NCBI RefSeq assembly: GCF_007830265.1
Contig: NZ_VLKE01000001.1
Location: 6,758,001 to 6,822,000 of the forward strand
Reading direction: 5' to 3'
DNA: 64,000 bases
DNA from: Micromonospora olivasterospora
GTDB lineage: Bacteria; Actinomycetota; Actinomycetes; Mycobacteriales; Micromonosporaceae
The position numbers were made by a program, and so were the translations under genes. Positions 1 through 9,452 of the stretch are shown here, one piece after another. How positions within the stretch are numbered: the stretch's first letter is position 1; each line of letters begins with the position of its first letter. The notes under the pieces were generated by a model. That model searched no databases and was not told the origin of the DNA. It was given only the letters and a program-made list of their open reading frames with translations.

Positions 1-96
1 TTGTTCACCAGAAAGGTGCACCCGATTCTGCTGTGGACATGGTCTAGACACCCACATCCTCGCAGGTCAGGCGCACCTTTCGTCTACCGCCCTCGA

Positions 97-1050
97 TCAG
101 TCAAATTCCCTCTGAACGGGGGAGGTCAGCAGCAGGTCTCCGCTGCCGGTGACCTGTGCGGCAACCGAAGCCACCTGCGCGGCGTCCCCCGGCGACTCGA
201 CGGACGACGTCCCACCATCCGCCGCCGGCGCTCGTCCCATCACCCGAGCTGGCTGCGCCGAAGGGCGCGAATCCCACATCACCGCCGGCTCCGCCGAGGC
301 CACCACCACTCCGCCAGCGACCGCCTTCAACGCTCCGCTCGGGCTGTGCCGCACCTGCGCGTCGCCATCGAGGTCGAACCGGATCTGACGCACTGCGGGA
401 TCCGCCGCTGCGGCGGCAGACTTGATGACAAGGACGTGTGCAAAACCGACACGTGTGGCCCGCACCACCAGATCGACATCCGTCATCACATTCGGGAAGG
501 TAGCTGAATCACCATCCACCACCGGCGCCGGCAGACTCCCGCCCGGCCACGACATCGTCATCGTCTTGCCAGCATGCGTCACGGTCACCAGCGGACCGGC
601 CCCGCCGCCGCTGAAGGCGATATCGGCAGCAGACGCCTGCGGCCGCAACAGACCATCGGCACCGGGGAGCAGCTCAAGGTCGATGTCGGTCCACTTGCCG
701 GCCTTACGGGTCCGCTGCGGCACCACCGACGACTCGAACGTCATGCGCCCATCCGGCTGGGCAACCACCTGCGCAAACTCCGACCGAGATGCATCAACCA
801 CCACCGCCTGTCCACAGGCGAGAGCCATAGCCGCAGCTGCCGCCTCAGTCAGCGCCTCGCTCGAACACGACGCGGCCGCCGGTGTAGCGACTGCCGGCAC
901 AATGACACCGGCGCCCGCCACGACCAAGGCCGCCGGCAATCCCAGGCCCGCCATCAGCCATCTGAGCCTCGACCAGACGAACCCTCGGGCCCGTCGCCCT
1001 GTCCGCGAACCAGACTCGGCTCTGACACGACGAAGATGTGCAGCAACCAC
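97..1050 (-). pseudogene. N-terminal part of a large secreted repeat protein, truncated
   Basis: The 317-residue reading frame starts with a basic stretch and a hydrophobic segment (about residues 29-58, ending in small residues before ASCSSEAL), which reads as a signal peptide, so export is likely. The following region (ESSVVPQRTRKAGKWTDIDL, then a beta-rich segment) resembles the N-terminal domain that precedes DNRLRE, LamG or RHS-type repeats in large actinomycete secreted proteins. Those proteins usually run to more than 1000 residues; here the frame stops after SPVQREFD with no repeat domain. I infer a 3'-truncated gene whose remainder was lost or replaced. The alternative is a short independent secreted protein. 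The start codon is uncertain. Confidence 0.5.
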
Positions 1051-1393
1051 CGCAAGGCCCCCGTTGATCTCGCTCGATGAACGGTCGAACTGTAGAGAGA
1101 TTGGTGATCATCCGTAAAGAGGTCGTCACAAACTGCTAGGATCAAACGGGCAGAAGGACATTTATCAGGCAGCAGAGTGACCGAAGGTCACCACGAGAGC
1201 GGACGGGAGTATTCCGGTCGGAGGCACACATGGGATCGGGCCGATCACGTAACCCTCCAACCCAGGCCACCTATGATCGTGTGGGTCCGTCGATGTCGCT
1301 TGCGACAGATGCGCGTAAGAGCGTCGGTGTGGCTGGGCCGGAGCCGGCATGCCGGCGCGGGTCAGACTGCCGGGGTGGCACTCCCGCCATGCC
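1051..1393. other. Intergenic region, nothing recognised
   Basis: This 343-base stretch lies between the start of the truncated secreted-protein gene and the end of the next gene. Only short overlapping frames without natural composition are present. It presumably holds the promoter of the gene ending at 97. I see no RNA gene, strong hairpin or repeat. Confidence 0.4.
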
Positions 1394-1810
1394 TCACTCC
1401 TCGGCCCACGTCCCGGGGAAGCGGGCCCGCACCAGCTCGATCAGACCCGGGTCGACCTGTCGGATGACCCGAACGACGGGCGGGCCGTCCAACCCGTGGA
1501 GCACGTACATGCCGAGCGCGTAGGAGGCCTCAAACGCGTCCGGGCCGGAGTAGCCGAGGAGGTCACGGCAGAACAGGCAGAAGCGCCGGACCAGGTCACG
1601 GTCGAGGTCGACCAGGCCGAGGTCCCGGGTCAGCGGACCGACGGCGTGCGTCGCGTATTCGAACTGGTCCACCGGTTGCGGCATCCGGTCGGCGTCGATC
1701 GCGCGTTGCAACGCGTCGCAGACCAGGTCTGTGATCTGCTCCCGGGCCTCCGGGAAGTGTTGCCACGCGAGGTCTCCTACCGGGCCGAAAGTCCAGGGCT
1801 GAGCCGACAT
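1394..1810 (-). CDS. Hypothetical protein, 138 residues
   Basis: The product (starts MSAQPWTFGPVGDLAWQH) has natural composition, no signal peptide and no membrane segment. It is mostly predicted helical, with a Cys-containing stretch near residue 80 (RRFCLFCRDLLGYSG). I do not recognise a domain. It lies downstream of sbcC in the same orientation but is separated from it by a perfect hairpin at 1856-1894, so it is probably transcribed on its own. No function is assigned. Confidence 0.6.
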   Translation of the reverse strand: MSAQPWTFGPVGDLAWQHFPEAREQITDLVCDALQRAIDADRMPQPVDQFEYATHAVGPLTRDLGLVDLDRDLVRRFCLFCRDLLGYSGPDAFEASYALGMYVLHGLDGPPVVRVIRQVDPGLIELVRARFPGTWAEE

Positions 1811-1855
1811 CCATCATCTCCAGGCGAGGCTGTATCCGGCAGGGAAAGGCCTTCC

Positions 1856-1894
1856 GGCCGTCACCGGTAGAGGCAAGCTTTACCGGTGACGGCC
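1856..1894 (-). terminator. Perfect 14-bp hairpin after sbcC
   Basis: GGCCGTCACCGGTA at 1856-1869 pairs perfectly with 1881-1894 across an 11-base loop. It lies about 145 bases past the sbcC stop and before the next gene, which suits a transcription terminator for sbcDC. There is no clear U tract, as is common in actinobacteria. Confidence 0.6.
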
Positions 1895-2038
1895 CGAGGC
1901 GTTGCTCACTGCTCCGACAAGCATCGACCAACTCCTGTCGACAAGCGGGGCGCAGCGACGTGCCTGCCACCACTCGACCGCCACTGTTGAAACTGGTGGC
2001 CGGCCGCGACTGGGTGGAACCGCGTCGCAGCGTTGATC

Positions 2039-5000
2039 TCAGTCGAGCACCTGAGCCTCGACGACCACGGATGAGCCGGTGGCTGTCTTGCGCACGTGTA
2101 GGCGCGAGGGTATGCGCCTGCGCAGTTCCGCGACGTGGCTGACCAGTCCGACGGTCCGGCCGCCGGCGCGCAGGGCGTCGAGCGCGTCGAGCACCTGATC
2201 GAGCGCTTCTTGATCGAGACTGCCGAAGCCCTCGTCGACGAACAGGCTACCGAGTTGGGTGCCGCCTGCCTCGGCCAGGACGACATCGCTGAGGCCGAGG
2301 GCAAGACACAGCGAGACCAGGAAAGTTTCCCCGCCGGAAAGCGTGGCCGGGCGGCGCTCCTGGCCGGTCCACGCGTCGATGACGGACAGGCCGAGCCCGT
2401 TCCGGCCAGCGCGGCGGCCTGTGTCTGACTCGGTGACGTGGCGCAGCAGGTAGCGGTTGTAGGTGACCTGTCCGAGGCGGGTGTTCGCGGCCGTCACGAC
2501 GTGCCGGAACCGGTGGGTCAGCACATACGTGGAGAGGGTCATCCGGGTGTTGCTGTCGGTGCTCTTGCCCTCGACGAGTTGGGCGAGCCGGTTGGCGATC
2601 TCGTACTCCGCGCGGATGGGCTTCCATTGGGCGAGGGCGTTGACCAGGTCGGGGCCCATCTGCTTCAGTCGGTCGTGTTGCTCGACGGCGAGGCCGTGCT
2701 GGGCGTGCAGCTCGGTGGCACGTTGTCTCGCGGTTTGGTAGGCCTGTTCGCTGCCCTCGACGTCTGGTGGTGGTTCGTGCGCGGCCGCGAGCAGGGTGGG
2801 GTCCTGCACTCGTCCTGCGATCTTGCTGTACTCGCTGTCGAAGGCGTCAATTCGTTCCTGCAGTTCCACCAACTCGGGATCGGCCAGGGCTGCGCTACGC
2901 GCTGCCACGGCGTCAGCAAACTCCGACAGGTGCAGGTGGTGGTGCGCCTCACGGTGGGCCTCGGAGAGTTCCTTTGCTGCCTGTCGCCACTCCCCCAGGC
3001 TGCTCGCTGCGGCCTTGACCTCAGCGAGTTCCCGATCCAGTCGAGCCACCCGTAGCCGCAGGCTCTTGTCCTCGCCGCGGATGGCGTCGATGGTTTCGGT
3101 GAGTTCGGTGATCTGCTCGGTCAGGGCGGCCTGTTGGGTGGTCGCCGCTGCCTCATCGCGGTCGATCTCGGCGGCCTCGCGGTGTTGATCGGCCAGCAGC
3201 ACGTCGAGGGTTTCCAGTTGGGCGCCGAGATCCTCGGCCAGTTTCGCTGCCTCCGTCGCGGCCCGGACCGACTTGCGTGCCTCAGTGCCCTTCGACGTCG
3301 CCTGGGCTGTCGTCAGGTCGCCGACCGCTTCGGTGACTTCCTTGAGTTGGGCATGTATGCGCTCGACGGTGATCTCAGCGCTCCGACGTTCATTGAGCCG
3401 CTCGCCCGCCTCAGCCTCGGCGAGTTCCTCGTCAGCGGCAGAGACGCCGTCGGCCGCGGCCCGGGCGGGATCGGGGTGTTCCGGAGAGCCACAGACCCCG
3501 CAGGGCTGTCCAGGCCGCAGCTCACCGGCGAGTTCTGCGGCCATGCCGGCCAGTCGGCGCTGCCGCACATCAAGGTGCCGGGCCTCTGCGGCCTGGTGGC
3601 GGTCGACGGCGGCACGCCGTTCCTCCTCGGCGGTCGTGAGCTGCCCGGCGAGGTCGTCCCGCCGCTTGCACGCCTTGGTCTGCTTCTGCGCCTCGGCCAG
3701 CAATAGTTCGGCGGCTGCCTGGCCAGCGGCCACAGCGAGGGCCTGCTCCTGCCGAGCGGCAACCTCGGCATGCTGGGTAGGCAGCTCAGCGAGGAGGGCG
3801 TTGACCTTCTCGCTTCTGCTGGCCAGATCCTCAAGCTTCTTGCTGACCGTCGTCTGCTGACGCAGCAGTTTGGTCCGTCGGGCCTCGCTGTCGATCGCGC
3901 CTTCGGCCGCATGAAGTTGTGCGGTACGGGTCTGCTCCGCGCGGGTCAACGCGTCGAGGTCGAGGTTGGCTACGTCGACGGCGTCCCAACCGTTCGGACC
4001 AGGCGACGAGGTATGGTCCGGCAGCACCGCTACGTCAGCGGGCAGGGATCCGAGGCGTTCCAACGTCTTCCGGCGGAGCCGGTCAAGGTGATCCTGTCGG
4101 CGGTCGACCTGGTCGAGGTACGGCTTCAGCGCCGCTGCAGCGCGGGCGGAGTCGAGCTGGCGTTTCCACTGCTCACGCTCCGGCTTACGCATTGTCAACT
4201 CGTCGCGCTGCTGGACCGCCGCACGGTACTCGCGTTGCTGACCGGCGAGTGTTGCGGCTGCCTGCCGGACCTGGTCGAGGCGCTGTTCCTCTGCCGCACC
4301 GACAGCAACGCTGTGGGTCAGGGCTTCCACCAGAACACCGACCCGGTCTCGGTGCGAAGCAGCCCACACCTCCAGCTCGACCAGGGCATCGGGCTTGTCG
4401 ATGTCCGCGGGCACCTCTACCTTGACCACCTCGGCGAAACGCTGCGTCAGCTCGCGGATCGCGCCAAGGGCCGCACGTTCATGCTGGCCGAGTTGCGTAC
4501 GGTGATCGGCCAACCAACACTCGGCGCGAGTGAAGATATCGATGTCGAAGAGGTGCCGCAGAAGCCCTTGCCGGTCATCGGGAGATGCCTGCAGGAATCT
4601 GGCGAACCCGCCTTGGGGCAGCAGGACCACCTGACAGAACTGGTGGACGTCGAGGCCGATCTCGGCCGTGATCAGGTCAGCGGCTTCCCGATGGTCACGG
4701 GTGACAAACGACTGAGTCTGATCCGGCAGCTGCTCGATGATCTCGACATGTGCGCCTTCGCGCGTGGTTCCAGTACCGCGCTTACGGGGGCGGGTCCATT
4801 CCGGGGTACGAGTGATCAACAGTCGCCTGTTGGTCAGGGTGACGTCCAGTTCGACACTGGGGCCGCGACCAGGGCTGGCGTGGTGGGAGTGCAGCGACTT
4901 GGCGTCGTCCCGTGAGCCGGGTACGGCTCCGTACAAGGCGAAGCAGATCCCGTCCAGAATTGTGGTCTTTCCCGCACCGGTGTCACCGTGGATCAGGAAC

Positions 5001-5089
5001 AGGCCGTCAGCCGTGAGCGCCTCGAAGTCGACGCTGACCGTTTGGGGAAACGGTCCGAACGCGGTCATGGTCAGCCGGTGAAGTCGCAT
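2039..5089 (-). CDS. sbcC: Exonuclease subunit SbcC (SMC-like ATPase)
   Basis: SbcC is the ATPase arm of the SbcCD (Rad50-Mre11-type) complex, which cuts DNA hairpins and protein-blocked ends in the cytoplasm. The 1016-residue product has the Walker A motif GDTGAGKTT at about residues 35-43, two long coiled coils rich in Glu, Ala and Arg, a zinc-hook CGVC at about residue 530 in the middle, the ABC signature LSGGETF at about 916, and Walker B (SLFVDEGFGSLD) at about 950. This order and length are standard for the family. Its ATG overlaps the sbcD stop codon (ATGA at 5086-5091), so the two are translationally coupled. A hairpin at 1856-1894 probably ends the transcript. All motifs are intact. 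Confidence 0.95.
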   Translation of the reverse strand: MRLHRLTMTAFGPFPQTVSVDFEALTADGLFLIHGDTGAGKTTILDGICFALYGAVPGSRDDAKSLHSHHASPGRGPSVELDVTLTNRRLLITRTPEWTRPRKRGTGTTREGAHVEIIEQLPDQTQSFVTRDHREAADLITAEIGLDVHQFCQVVLLPQGGFARFLQASPDDRQGLLRHLFDIDIFTRAECWLADHRTQLGQHERAALGAIRELTQRFAEVVKVEVPADIDKPDALVELEVWAASHRDRVGVLVEALTHSVAVGAAEEQRLDQVRQAAATLAGQQREYRAAVQQRDELTMRKPEREQWKRQLDSARAAAALKPYLDQVDRRQDHLDRLRRKTLERLGSLPADVAVLPDHTSSPGPNGWDAVDVANLDLDALTRAEQTRTAQLHAAEGAIDSEARRTKLLRQQTTVSKKLEDLASRSEKVNALLAELPTQHAEVAARQEQALAVAAGQAAAELLLAEAQKQTKACKRRDDLAGQLTTAEEERRAAVDRHQAAEARHLDVRQRRLAGMAAELAGELRPGQPCGVCGSPEHPDPARAAADGVSAADEELAEAEAGERLNERRSAEITVERIHAQLKEVTEAVGDLTTAQATSKGTEARKSVRAATEAAKLAEDLGAQLETLDVLLADQHREAAEIDRDEAAATTQQAALTEQITELTETIDAIRGEDKSLRLRVARLDRELAEVKAAASSLGEWRQAAKELSEAHREAHHHLHLSEFADAVAARSAALADPELVELQERIDAFDSEYSKIAGRVQDPTLLAAAHEPPPDVEGSEQAYQTARQRATELHAQHGLAVEQHDRLKQMGPDLVNALAQWKPIRAEYEIANRLAQLVEGKSTDSNTRMTLSTYVLTHRFRHVVTAANTRLGQVTYNRYLLRHVTESDTGRRAGRNGLGLSVIDAWTGQERRPATLSGGETFLVSLCLALGLSDVVLAEAGGTQLGSLFVDEGFGSLDQEALDQVLDALDALRAGGRTVGLVSHVAELRRRIPSRLHVRKTATGSSVVVEAQVLD

Positions 5090-6234
5090 CAGCGGGTCGC
5101 CTCCAAGCGGCGCAGCTCGTCGAAGGTGCGATGCAGCAGCGCGACCTCGTCGCCGTCGGCGGGTCGCCCGCGTACCTCGGTCACGAAGTCGAGCGCAACC
5201 TCGACCGGAGCCAGTCGATCAAGGTCGGCGAGATCCCGGCTTCCCACGTCGGCGGTCAGGCTCGGCACGACGAGCTTCAGCAGATGCGGGAACCGGCGTT
5301 TGAGCCGCTCGTGCGGCGACAGCGGTCGTACCTGGTCGGTCAGGGTCGCCTCGACCCAGCACTGCTCGTACGCGCTGTAGGCGGGGCTGTTCAACAGTTC
5401 CTCAACGCTGCCGGTGAGCCGGGCCATCCGCCTGGGTATCGGGGCAGGAACCTCTTCGACGCGGCGCAGCCCGTCAGCGTCGAGGTCAACCAGGTAGGAC
5501 GACTTGACGTGAGCGGCCTCGGAGAAACTGAAAGCCAACGGTGACCCGCTGTATCGCAGCCCGTCAGCCAGACGCTGACGGCCGTGCAGATGGCCGAGCG
5601 CCACGTAGTCGACGCCTTCGAAGACCGCACTGGGTACATGCTGCACGCCACCCACGCTGATGTCCCGCTCGGTGTCGCAACCCTGTCCGCCGAAGACGAA
5701 GGCGTGCGCCATGACGACAGACCGATGGCCAGGGCAGCCGGCGAGATCCGATCGAACCCGGTCCATCGCGGCACGCAGGGCCGCGGCATGGCTCCGCTCC
5801 TCGAGCCCCCAGTCGGCTACCGCCGCGGCTGGTTCGATAAACGGTACCGGGTAGCACGCAACCGCCGTGTGCTCATCCTTTAGGAGCACCGGGGTGCCCA
5901 CAGCACCTGTGCCCACTCGCACGTGGACGCCGGCTCTCTCCAGCAACCGGGAGCTGACTCCCAAGCGGGCCGGCGAGTCATGGTTGCCGGCGATGACGAC
6001 CACCTGCGTGCGGGCCTCCAACACGAGCCGGGTCTGTGCCTGGTCCCACAGACCGACTGCATCAGGCGGCGGCACCGCCCGGTCGTAGAGGTCACCGGCG
6101 ATGAGCACGGCATCGACCTGTTCACCGCGAGCAATCTCGACCAAATGATCGATGAATGCCTGGTGCGCGTCGTGCAGGCTGAGGCCGTGCAGATGGCGAC
6201 CCAGATGCCAATCCGAGGTGTGAAGGAATCGCAC
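5089..6234 (-). CDS. sbcD: Exonuclease subunit SbcD (Mre11-like)
   Basis: SbcD is the Mn-dependent phosphodiesterase of the SbcCD complex. The product has the metallophosphoesterase motifs in order: HTSDWHLGR near the N-terminus, GDLYDRAVPP, GNHDSP, an active-site His in VMAHAF, and GHLHGRQ. I chose the GTG at 6234 because family members begin directly with (M)RFLHTSDWH; the frame is open further upstream, to 6270, but those extra residues look non-native. The predicted length of 381 residues is normal. The stop overlaps the sbcC start. No unusual residues were seen. Confidence 0.94.
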   Translation of the reverse strand: MRFLHTSDWHLGRHLHGLSLHDAHQAFIDHLVEIARGEQVDAVLIAGDLYDRAVPPPDAVGLWDQAQTRLVLEARTQVVVIAGNHDSPARLGVSSRLLERAGVHVRVGTGAVGTPVLLKDEHTAVACYPVPFIEPAAAVADWGLEERSHAAALRAAMDRVRSDLAGCPGHRSVVMAHAFVFGGQGCDTERDISVGGVQHVPSAVFEGVDYVALGHLHGRQRLADGLRYSGSPLAFSFSEAAHVKSSYLVDLDADGLRRVEEVPAPIPRRMARLTGSVEELLNSPAYSAYEQCWVEATLTDQVRPLSPHERLKRRFPHLLKLVVPSLTADVGSRDLADLDRLAPVEVALDFVTEVRGRPADGDEVALLHRTFDELRRLEATR

Positions 6235-6422
6235 GAACGGTGACGCTAAGACATACGTCGACCGCAGCACATCAACTCAGCCGACCACACTCCCAGCCGA
6301 AAATCGGGTGTGTCCCGGCAGCCTAACCGTGAAGCTTCTGGTATCAGGCGGCATGAAAGCCGAAACCGCCAATAGAGAGCCGCGGGGTGCCTGCGGCCCG
6401 GAGCTGCTCACGCAAGCGGGTC

Positions 6423-6674
6423 CTACGATTTGGCTCGGCGTCGGCGTGCCGCCGCCGAGCGCTCGGCCAGTTGCAGCATGTACGCGGTCCTCGCGTGTTT
6501 GGCCATGGCGGTTCGGACGTCCTCGGGCAGCGCGCCATCGGGGTCGACCTGGCGCTCGAACCGGCCGAGAAACGCCTTGGTGCCGGAGGACGTGCGGGCA
6601 GTACGGTCAGTGGTGTTGGCCCAGGACGCATGTGCGGCGATGCGGGCACGGCGGCGACGCTGCTCCGAGGTCAT
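6423..6674 (-). CDS. Small conserved Arg-rich protein, 83 residues
   Basis: The product starting MTSEQRRRRARIAAHASWAN has a very basic N-terminus, a middle segment (FLGRFERQVDPDGALPEDVR) and a basic C-terminus (RSAAARRRRAKS). I recall close relatives in many actinomycetes, often in mobile or plasmid contexts, with no experimental function known to me. The frame is open to 6734, but the internal ATG at 6674 fits the usual start. It lies just downstream of the integrase gene ending at 6721, in the same direction. A nucleic-acid-binding role is only an inference from charge. Confidence 0.6.
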   Translation of the reverse strand: MTSEQRRRRARIAAHASWANTTDRTARTSSGTKAFLGRFERQVDPDGALPEDVRTAMAKHARTAYMLQLAERSAAARRRRAKS

Positions 6675-6720
6675 GCCCGCTTCTCCCCCACGCCTGCCTG
6701 TATGCGGCTTCTTCTCGCGG

Positions 6721-7674
6721 TCAGACACGTTCACCGATCCCCATTCGGGCTTGCACTTCCTGGGCCCGCTCGGCGGCAGCGCTGGCCCCGTAGTGTCGCG
6801 GCATGTCGTCGGATGCCCAGCCGAGCACCAGCATCAAATCGCCGGTGTCTCCCCCGGCCAGCTTCCACTCGTGTGCGTAGGTGTGCCGCCAGCGGTGTGC
6901 GTGCACGCCATCGACCCCGGCGCGCAGGCCACGCCGTTTGAGCATCAGTTTGATGCCGTTGGAGGTCAGCGGCTGTGCACCGCGTACCGCTAGCCACAGA
7001 TGGGGTAGCCCGGAGGCTTTGTGCCTGCTTCGGGCGCGTAGGTAGCGGCTGACCGCCCGGGCGGTTTTGGGTCCGAGTCGGACCCGGCGGTCCTTGGCGC
7101 CCTTGCCGTGGTAGCGCACCGTGTCCAGCGACAGGTCGATGTCGTCGAGTTGCAGGTTGGCTACCTCGGACAGCCTCGCTCCGGTGTTGGCCAGCATCCG
7201 AATAATCGCTAGGTCACGGGTGTGAACGAAGTCCTTGCCCTTGCACGTATCCAGCAGCCTCTTGGTGTCCTCGTCACGGATGATGGGGATGAGTCGCTTT
7301 GCTGTCTTGGGCTGGCGTACCCGCAGCATGGGCGACTGGTCGATCTCCTCCTCATCGACCGTGAGCCACTTGAAGAACTGCTGCAGGGCCTTGTGCTTGT
7401 TCAGGGCCGTGGCCGGCGACCGGGTCTCGATCATCCATGTCTGGAACGCCTCTACGTGCCGCCGCGTCACGGCGGTCGGAGTGACTGCAGCCTCCCCCGA
7501 CTCCCCTCGGCTGTCGCCCGCGAGGTACCGACCCAGTTGCGCAGCGGCCAGCAGGTAGTTGTAGCGCGTGGTCGATGGGTAGTTTCCCGACCGCAGCGAC
7601 CGATCCCAATCAGTGAGGAACCCCGCCCACGCCTGGGGCAGACCCGCCATAAGCTTGGTCAGATCACGGTTCAT
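6721..7674 (-). CDS. Tyrosine recombinase / integrase (pair A, copy 1)
   Basis: This is a site-specific recombinase of about 317 residues from the ATG at 7674; the frame runs on to 7782 with unnatural composition. The N-terminal SAM-like core-binding domain (WAGFLTDWDRSLRSGNYP, then TALNKHKALQQFFKWL) precedes the catalytic domain, with the Arg in TGARLSEV, a Lys in HGKGAKDRR, HRWRH for the HxxR box, and the nucleophile Tyr in RHYGASAAAER. All catalytic residues are present. It is clearly paralogous to the integrase at 32109-33068. No tRNA gene or att-like sequence was recognised upstream, so this copy may belong to an old element whose ends have been lost. Confidence 0.9.
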   Translation of the reverse strand: MNRDLTKLMAGLPQAWAGFLTDWDRSLRSGNYPSTTRYNYLLAAAQLGRYLAGDSRGESGEAAVTPTAVTRRHVEAFQTWMIETRSPATALNKHKALQQFFKWLTVDEEEIDQSPMLRVRQPKTAKRLIPIIRDEDTKRLLDTCKGKDFVHTRDLAIIRMLANTGARLSEVANLQLDDIDLSLDTVRYHGKGAKDRRVRLGPKTARAVSRYLRARSRHKASGLPHLWLAVRGAQPLTSNGIKLMLKRRGLRAGVDGVHAHRWRHTYAHEWKLAGGDTGDLMLVLGWASDDMPRHYGASAAAERAQEVQARMGIGERV

Positions 7675-7712
7675 GGCCACCCACCCCGCGGCGTCAACAC
7701 CGGGCACCGACG

Positions 7713-8347
7713 TTGGTGCTGCGTACTGCCTCCTTGACGTTTCCGAATACCGGGTTCCTCGACACGGCCACCCCACGCCCACGCGACCGCATCGACCGTC
7801 ACCACCGGGCCGGGATCAGCATGAGCCAGCAGCCCGCCGAGCTCGACGGTCAACACCCGATCGCCCCACCCCGCTTGTCCGCCGAGGATACGCACACCAG
7901 CGGACAGCACGAATGCAGCGACGCCGCTCGCCACCACAGCGTCTCCACCCGGGTTCCTGCGCCGAACTCTCGCGGGATCTCCCGTACTGCCGCCTTACCG
8001 ACAAAGCGCGGCCCCGAAGGCATCGACGCCAACGCCCGAGCCGCGATCTGTTCGGGGGTGGGAACCAACGGGAGAGCCCTCTCCCTGCCCGCCGACTCCC
8101 CCTGCTCACCGCCACGCCCGCCCAAAGGCGCGCGGGCGGCGAACTGTTCGGGCTGCTCGTCCGATGGACTTTGCACGTCCGCCTCCCCGTAAGGCTTGCC
8201 GTACAGCACTGATCGACGTCGACATCGACGCGGCCGGCCCCCGTTACTGTCACGGCCTGGACGCTGCCCCAGACGAAGCAGGCCCCGCAGCGACGACGTA
8301 TCCACTCCTACGCTGCCGCTCGCGTGCCGGGCTGCCATCTCGCGCAC
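7713..8347 (-). pseudogene. Possible frameshifted hypothetical gene
   Basis: Two minus-strand frames look natural in sequence. The first has DEQPEQFAARAPLGG, then PTPEQIAARALASMPSGP and FVGKAAVREIPREFGAGTRV. After about 7935 the adjoining frame takes over, with VVASGVAAFVLSAGVRILGG, a hydrophobic segment that could be a membrane helix. A single frame change near GTGGTGG at about 7935 would join them. I do not recognise the family. This may be a broken gene or a chance pattern. Confidence 0.25.
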
Positions 8348-8751
8348 GACGTCCCGATCCGCTACGCTCCAGCCAACTCCAGTTCACTTGAAGACGAACC
8401 ACAGTTGTTGAAGCAATACGGAGAGCCAAGCACGGTCAACAGAACGGCGTCAACCTCAGTTTGGGTTGCAGCCAACTGTGGTTGGAGTTCGGCAGTTCCA
8501 TGAAGGACACACGAGCGGACCAGGCCGAGGCCGCCTCACACCTGATCCAAACAAGGCTCCGAACCCTCTTCGAAGCCCGCGCGGAACGTCAGCCGCCCTA
8601 CACAGAGGCCGAGGTCGCCCGGGAACCACCTCGACCGAGCTGCACCTGCATGGCCCGAGACTACCGGGCCCGAGATGCCATATTCCTCGGACGGACCCGG
8701 ATGCCAACTCAATCTATGTCTCGTATGGGTCCAGTAGGAGGCGTAGCGCAG

Positions 8752-9403
8752 CAGTGAGCGGGCCAGGTCGGGGTGGGCCGCCGCCCACCGGGTGTCGAAG
8801 AGGAACCACTGGTCGAACCCGAAGAAGCCATCGATATACCGGGCAACCTGCGCGATGTGCGGGTCGAGCCGGATCAGCGACTCGGTGGGCCGCTCCGCGG
8901 GCAGCAGTTCCAACATCTCCCGTTAGATCGTGTCATGCGCGGGCGCTCGGTCGAGGCCGGTGGGCGATGGGGCGTATCCGGGCAGCCGGGCGTAGCGCTC
9001 CAGCGCCGGGCCGACGTCGTTCTCTCCGGGGGCGACGATGGCCCGCAGCAGCCGGACGTCATGCGGCCAGCGGTGGGCGCCGGGGTCATCAACGCTGCGC
9101 AGTTGGGCGGCGAGGTCAGGCCGGGGAAGACGATGGCGCCGGCCAGGTCCAAGTTCCGATAGGTATCGGGCGATGCCCAGCACAGACGGACCGAGAAGAC
9201 CGACTCCGGCCCGGGCGGGGACAGCCGGACGGTACGGACCGAAACATCGTGGTCGAAAACCGCGCCGGGCGCGGCCGTGCTGGCCGGCAGGGGCCAGGTG
9301 TCGTGCAGCAGGAACGCAAGCCGGTCGGGCGACGCGGCGGCGGCCTCGTCGTCGACGAGTAGTAGGCCAGGTCCACCTCGTCGTCATCGGTACGCACTCT
9401 CAA
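8752..9403 (-). pseudogene. Degenerate gene with several frameshifts, unknown function
   Basis: Natural-looking protein segments occur one after another in different minus-strand frames: MRVRTDDDEVDLAYY (from 9403), FDHDVSVRTVRLS and NLDLAGAIVFPG (about 9160-9260), VRLLRAIVAPGENDVGPALE (about 8990-9060), and LIRLDPHIAQVARYIDGFFG with FDTRWAAAHPDLARSLLRYA (8760-8900). Taken together they read as one gene of about 215 codons broken by at least two or three frame changes. The family is not recognised. The decay fits its place in the accessory island. Confidence 0.4.
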
Positions 9404-9452
9404 GGCGAGTCAGATTTGACAGCCTGCCCAGGTACGTGACTCTGCTCGCTGA

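Noticed and set aside
3770..4915. A 381-codon plus-strand frame inside sbcC
   Set aside because: It lies wholly within an intact sbcC gene and its translation has no recognisable motif; long antisense frames are common in high-GC DNA.
8397..8484. Inverted repeat AACCACAGTTG / CAACTGTGGTT with 66-base spacing
   Set aside because: It is short and widely spaced in a non-coding stretch with no associated transposase; it could be chance or an old relic, so it was not annotated.
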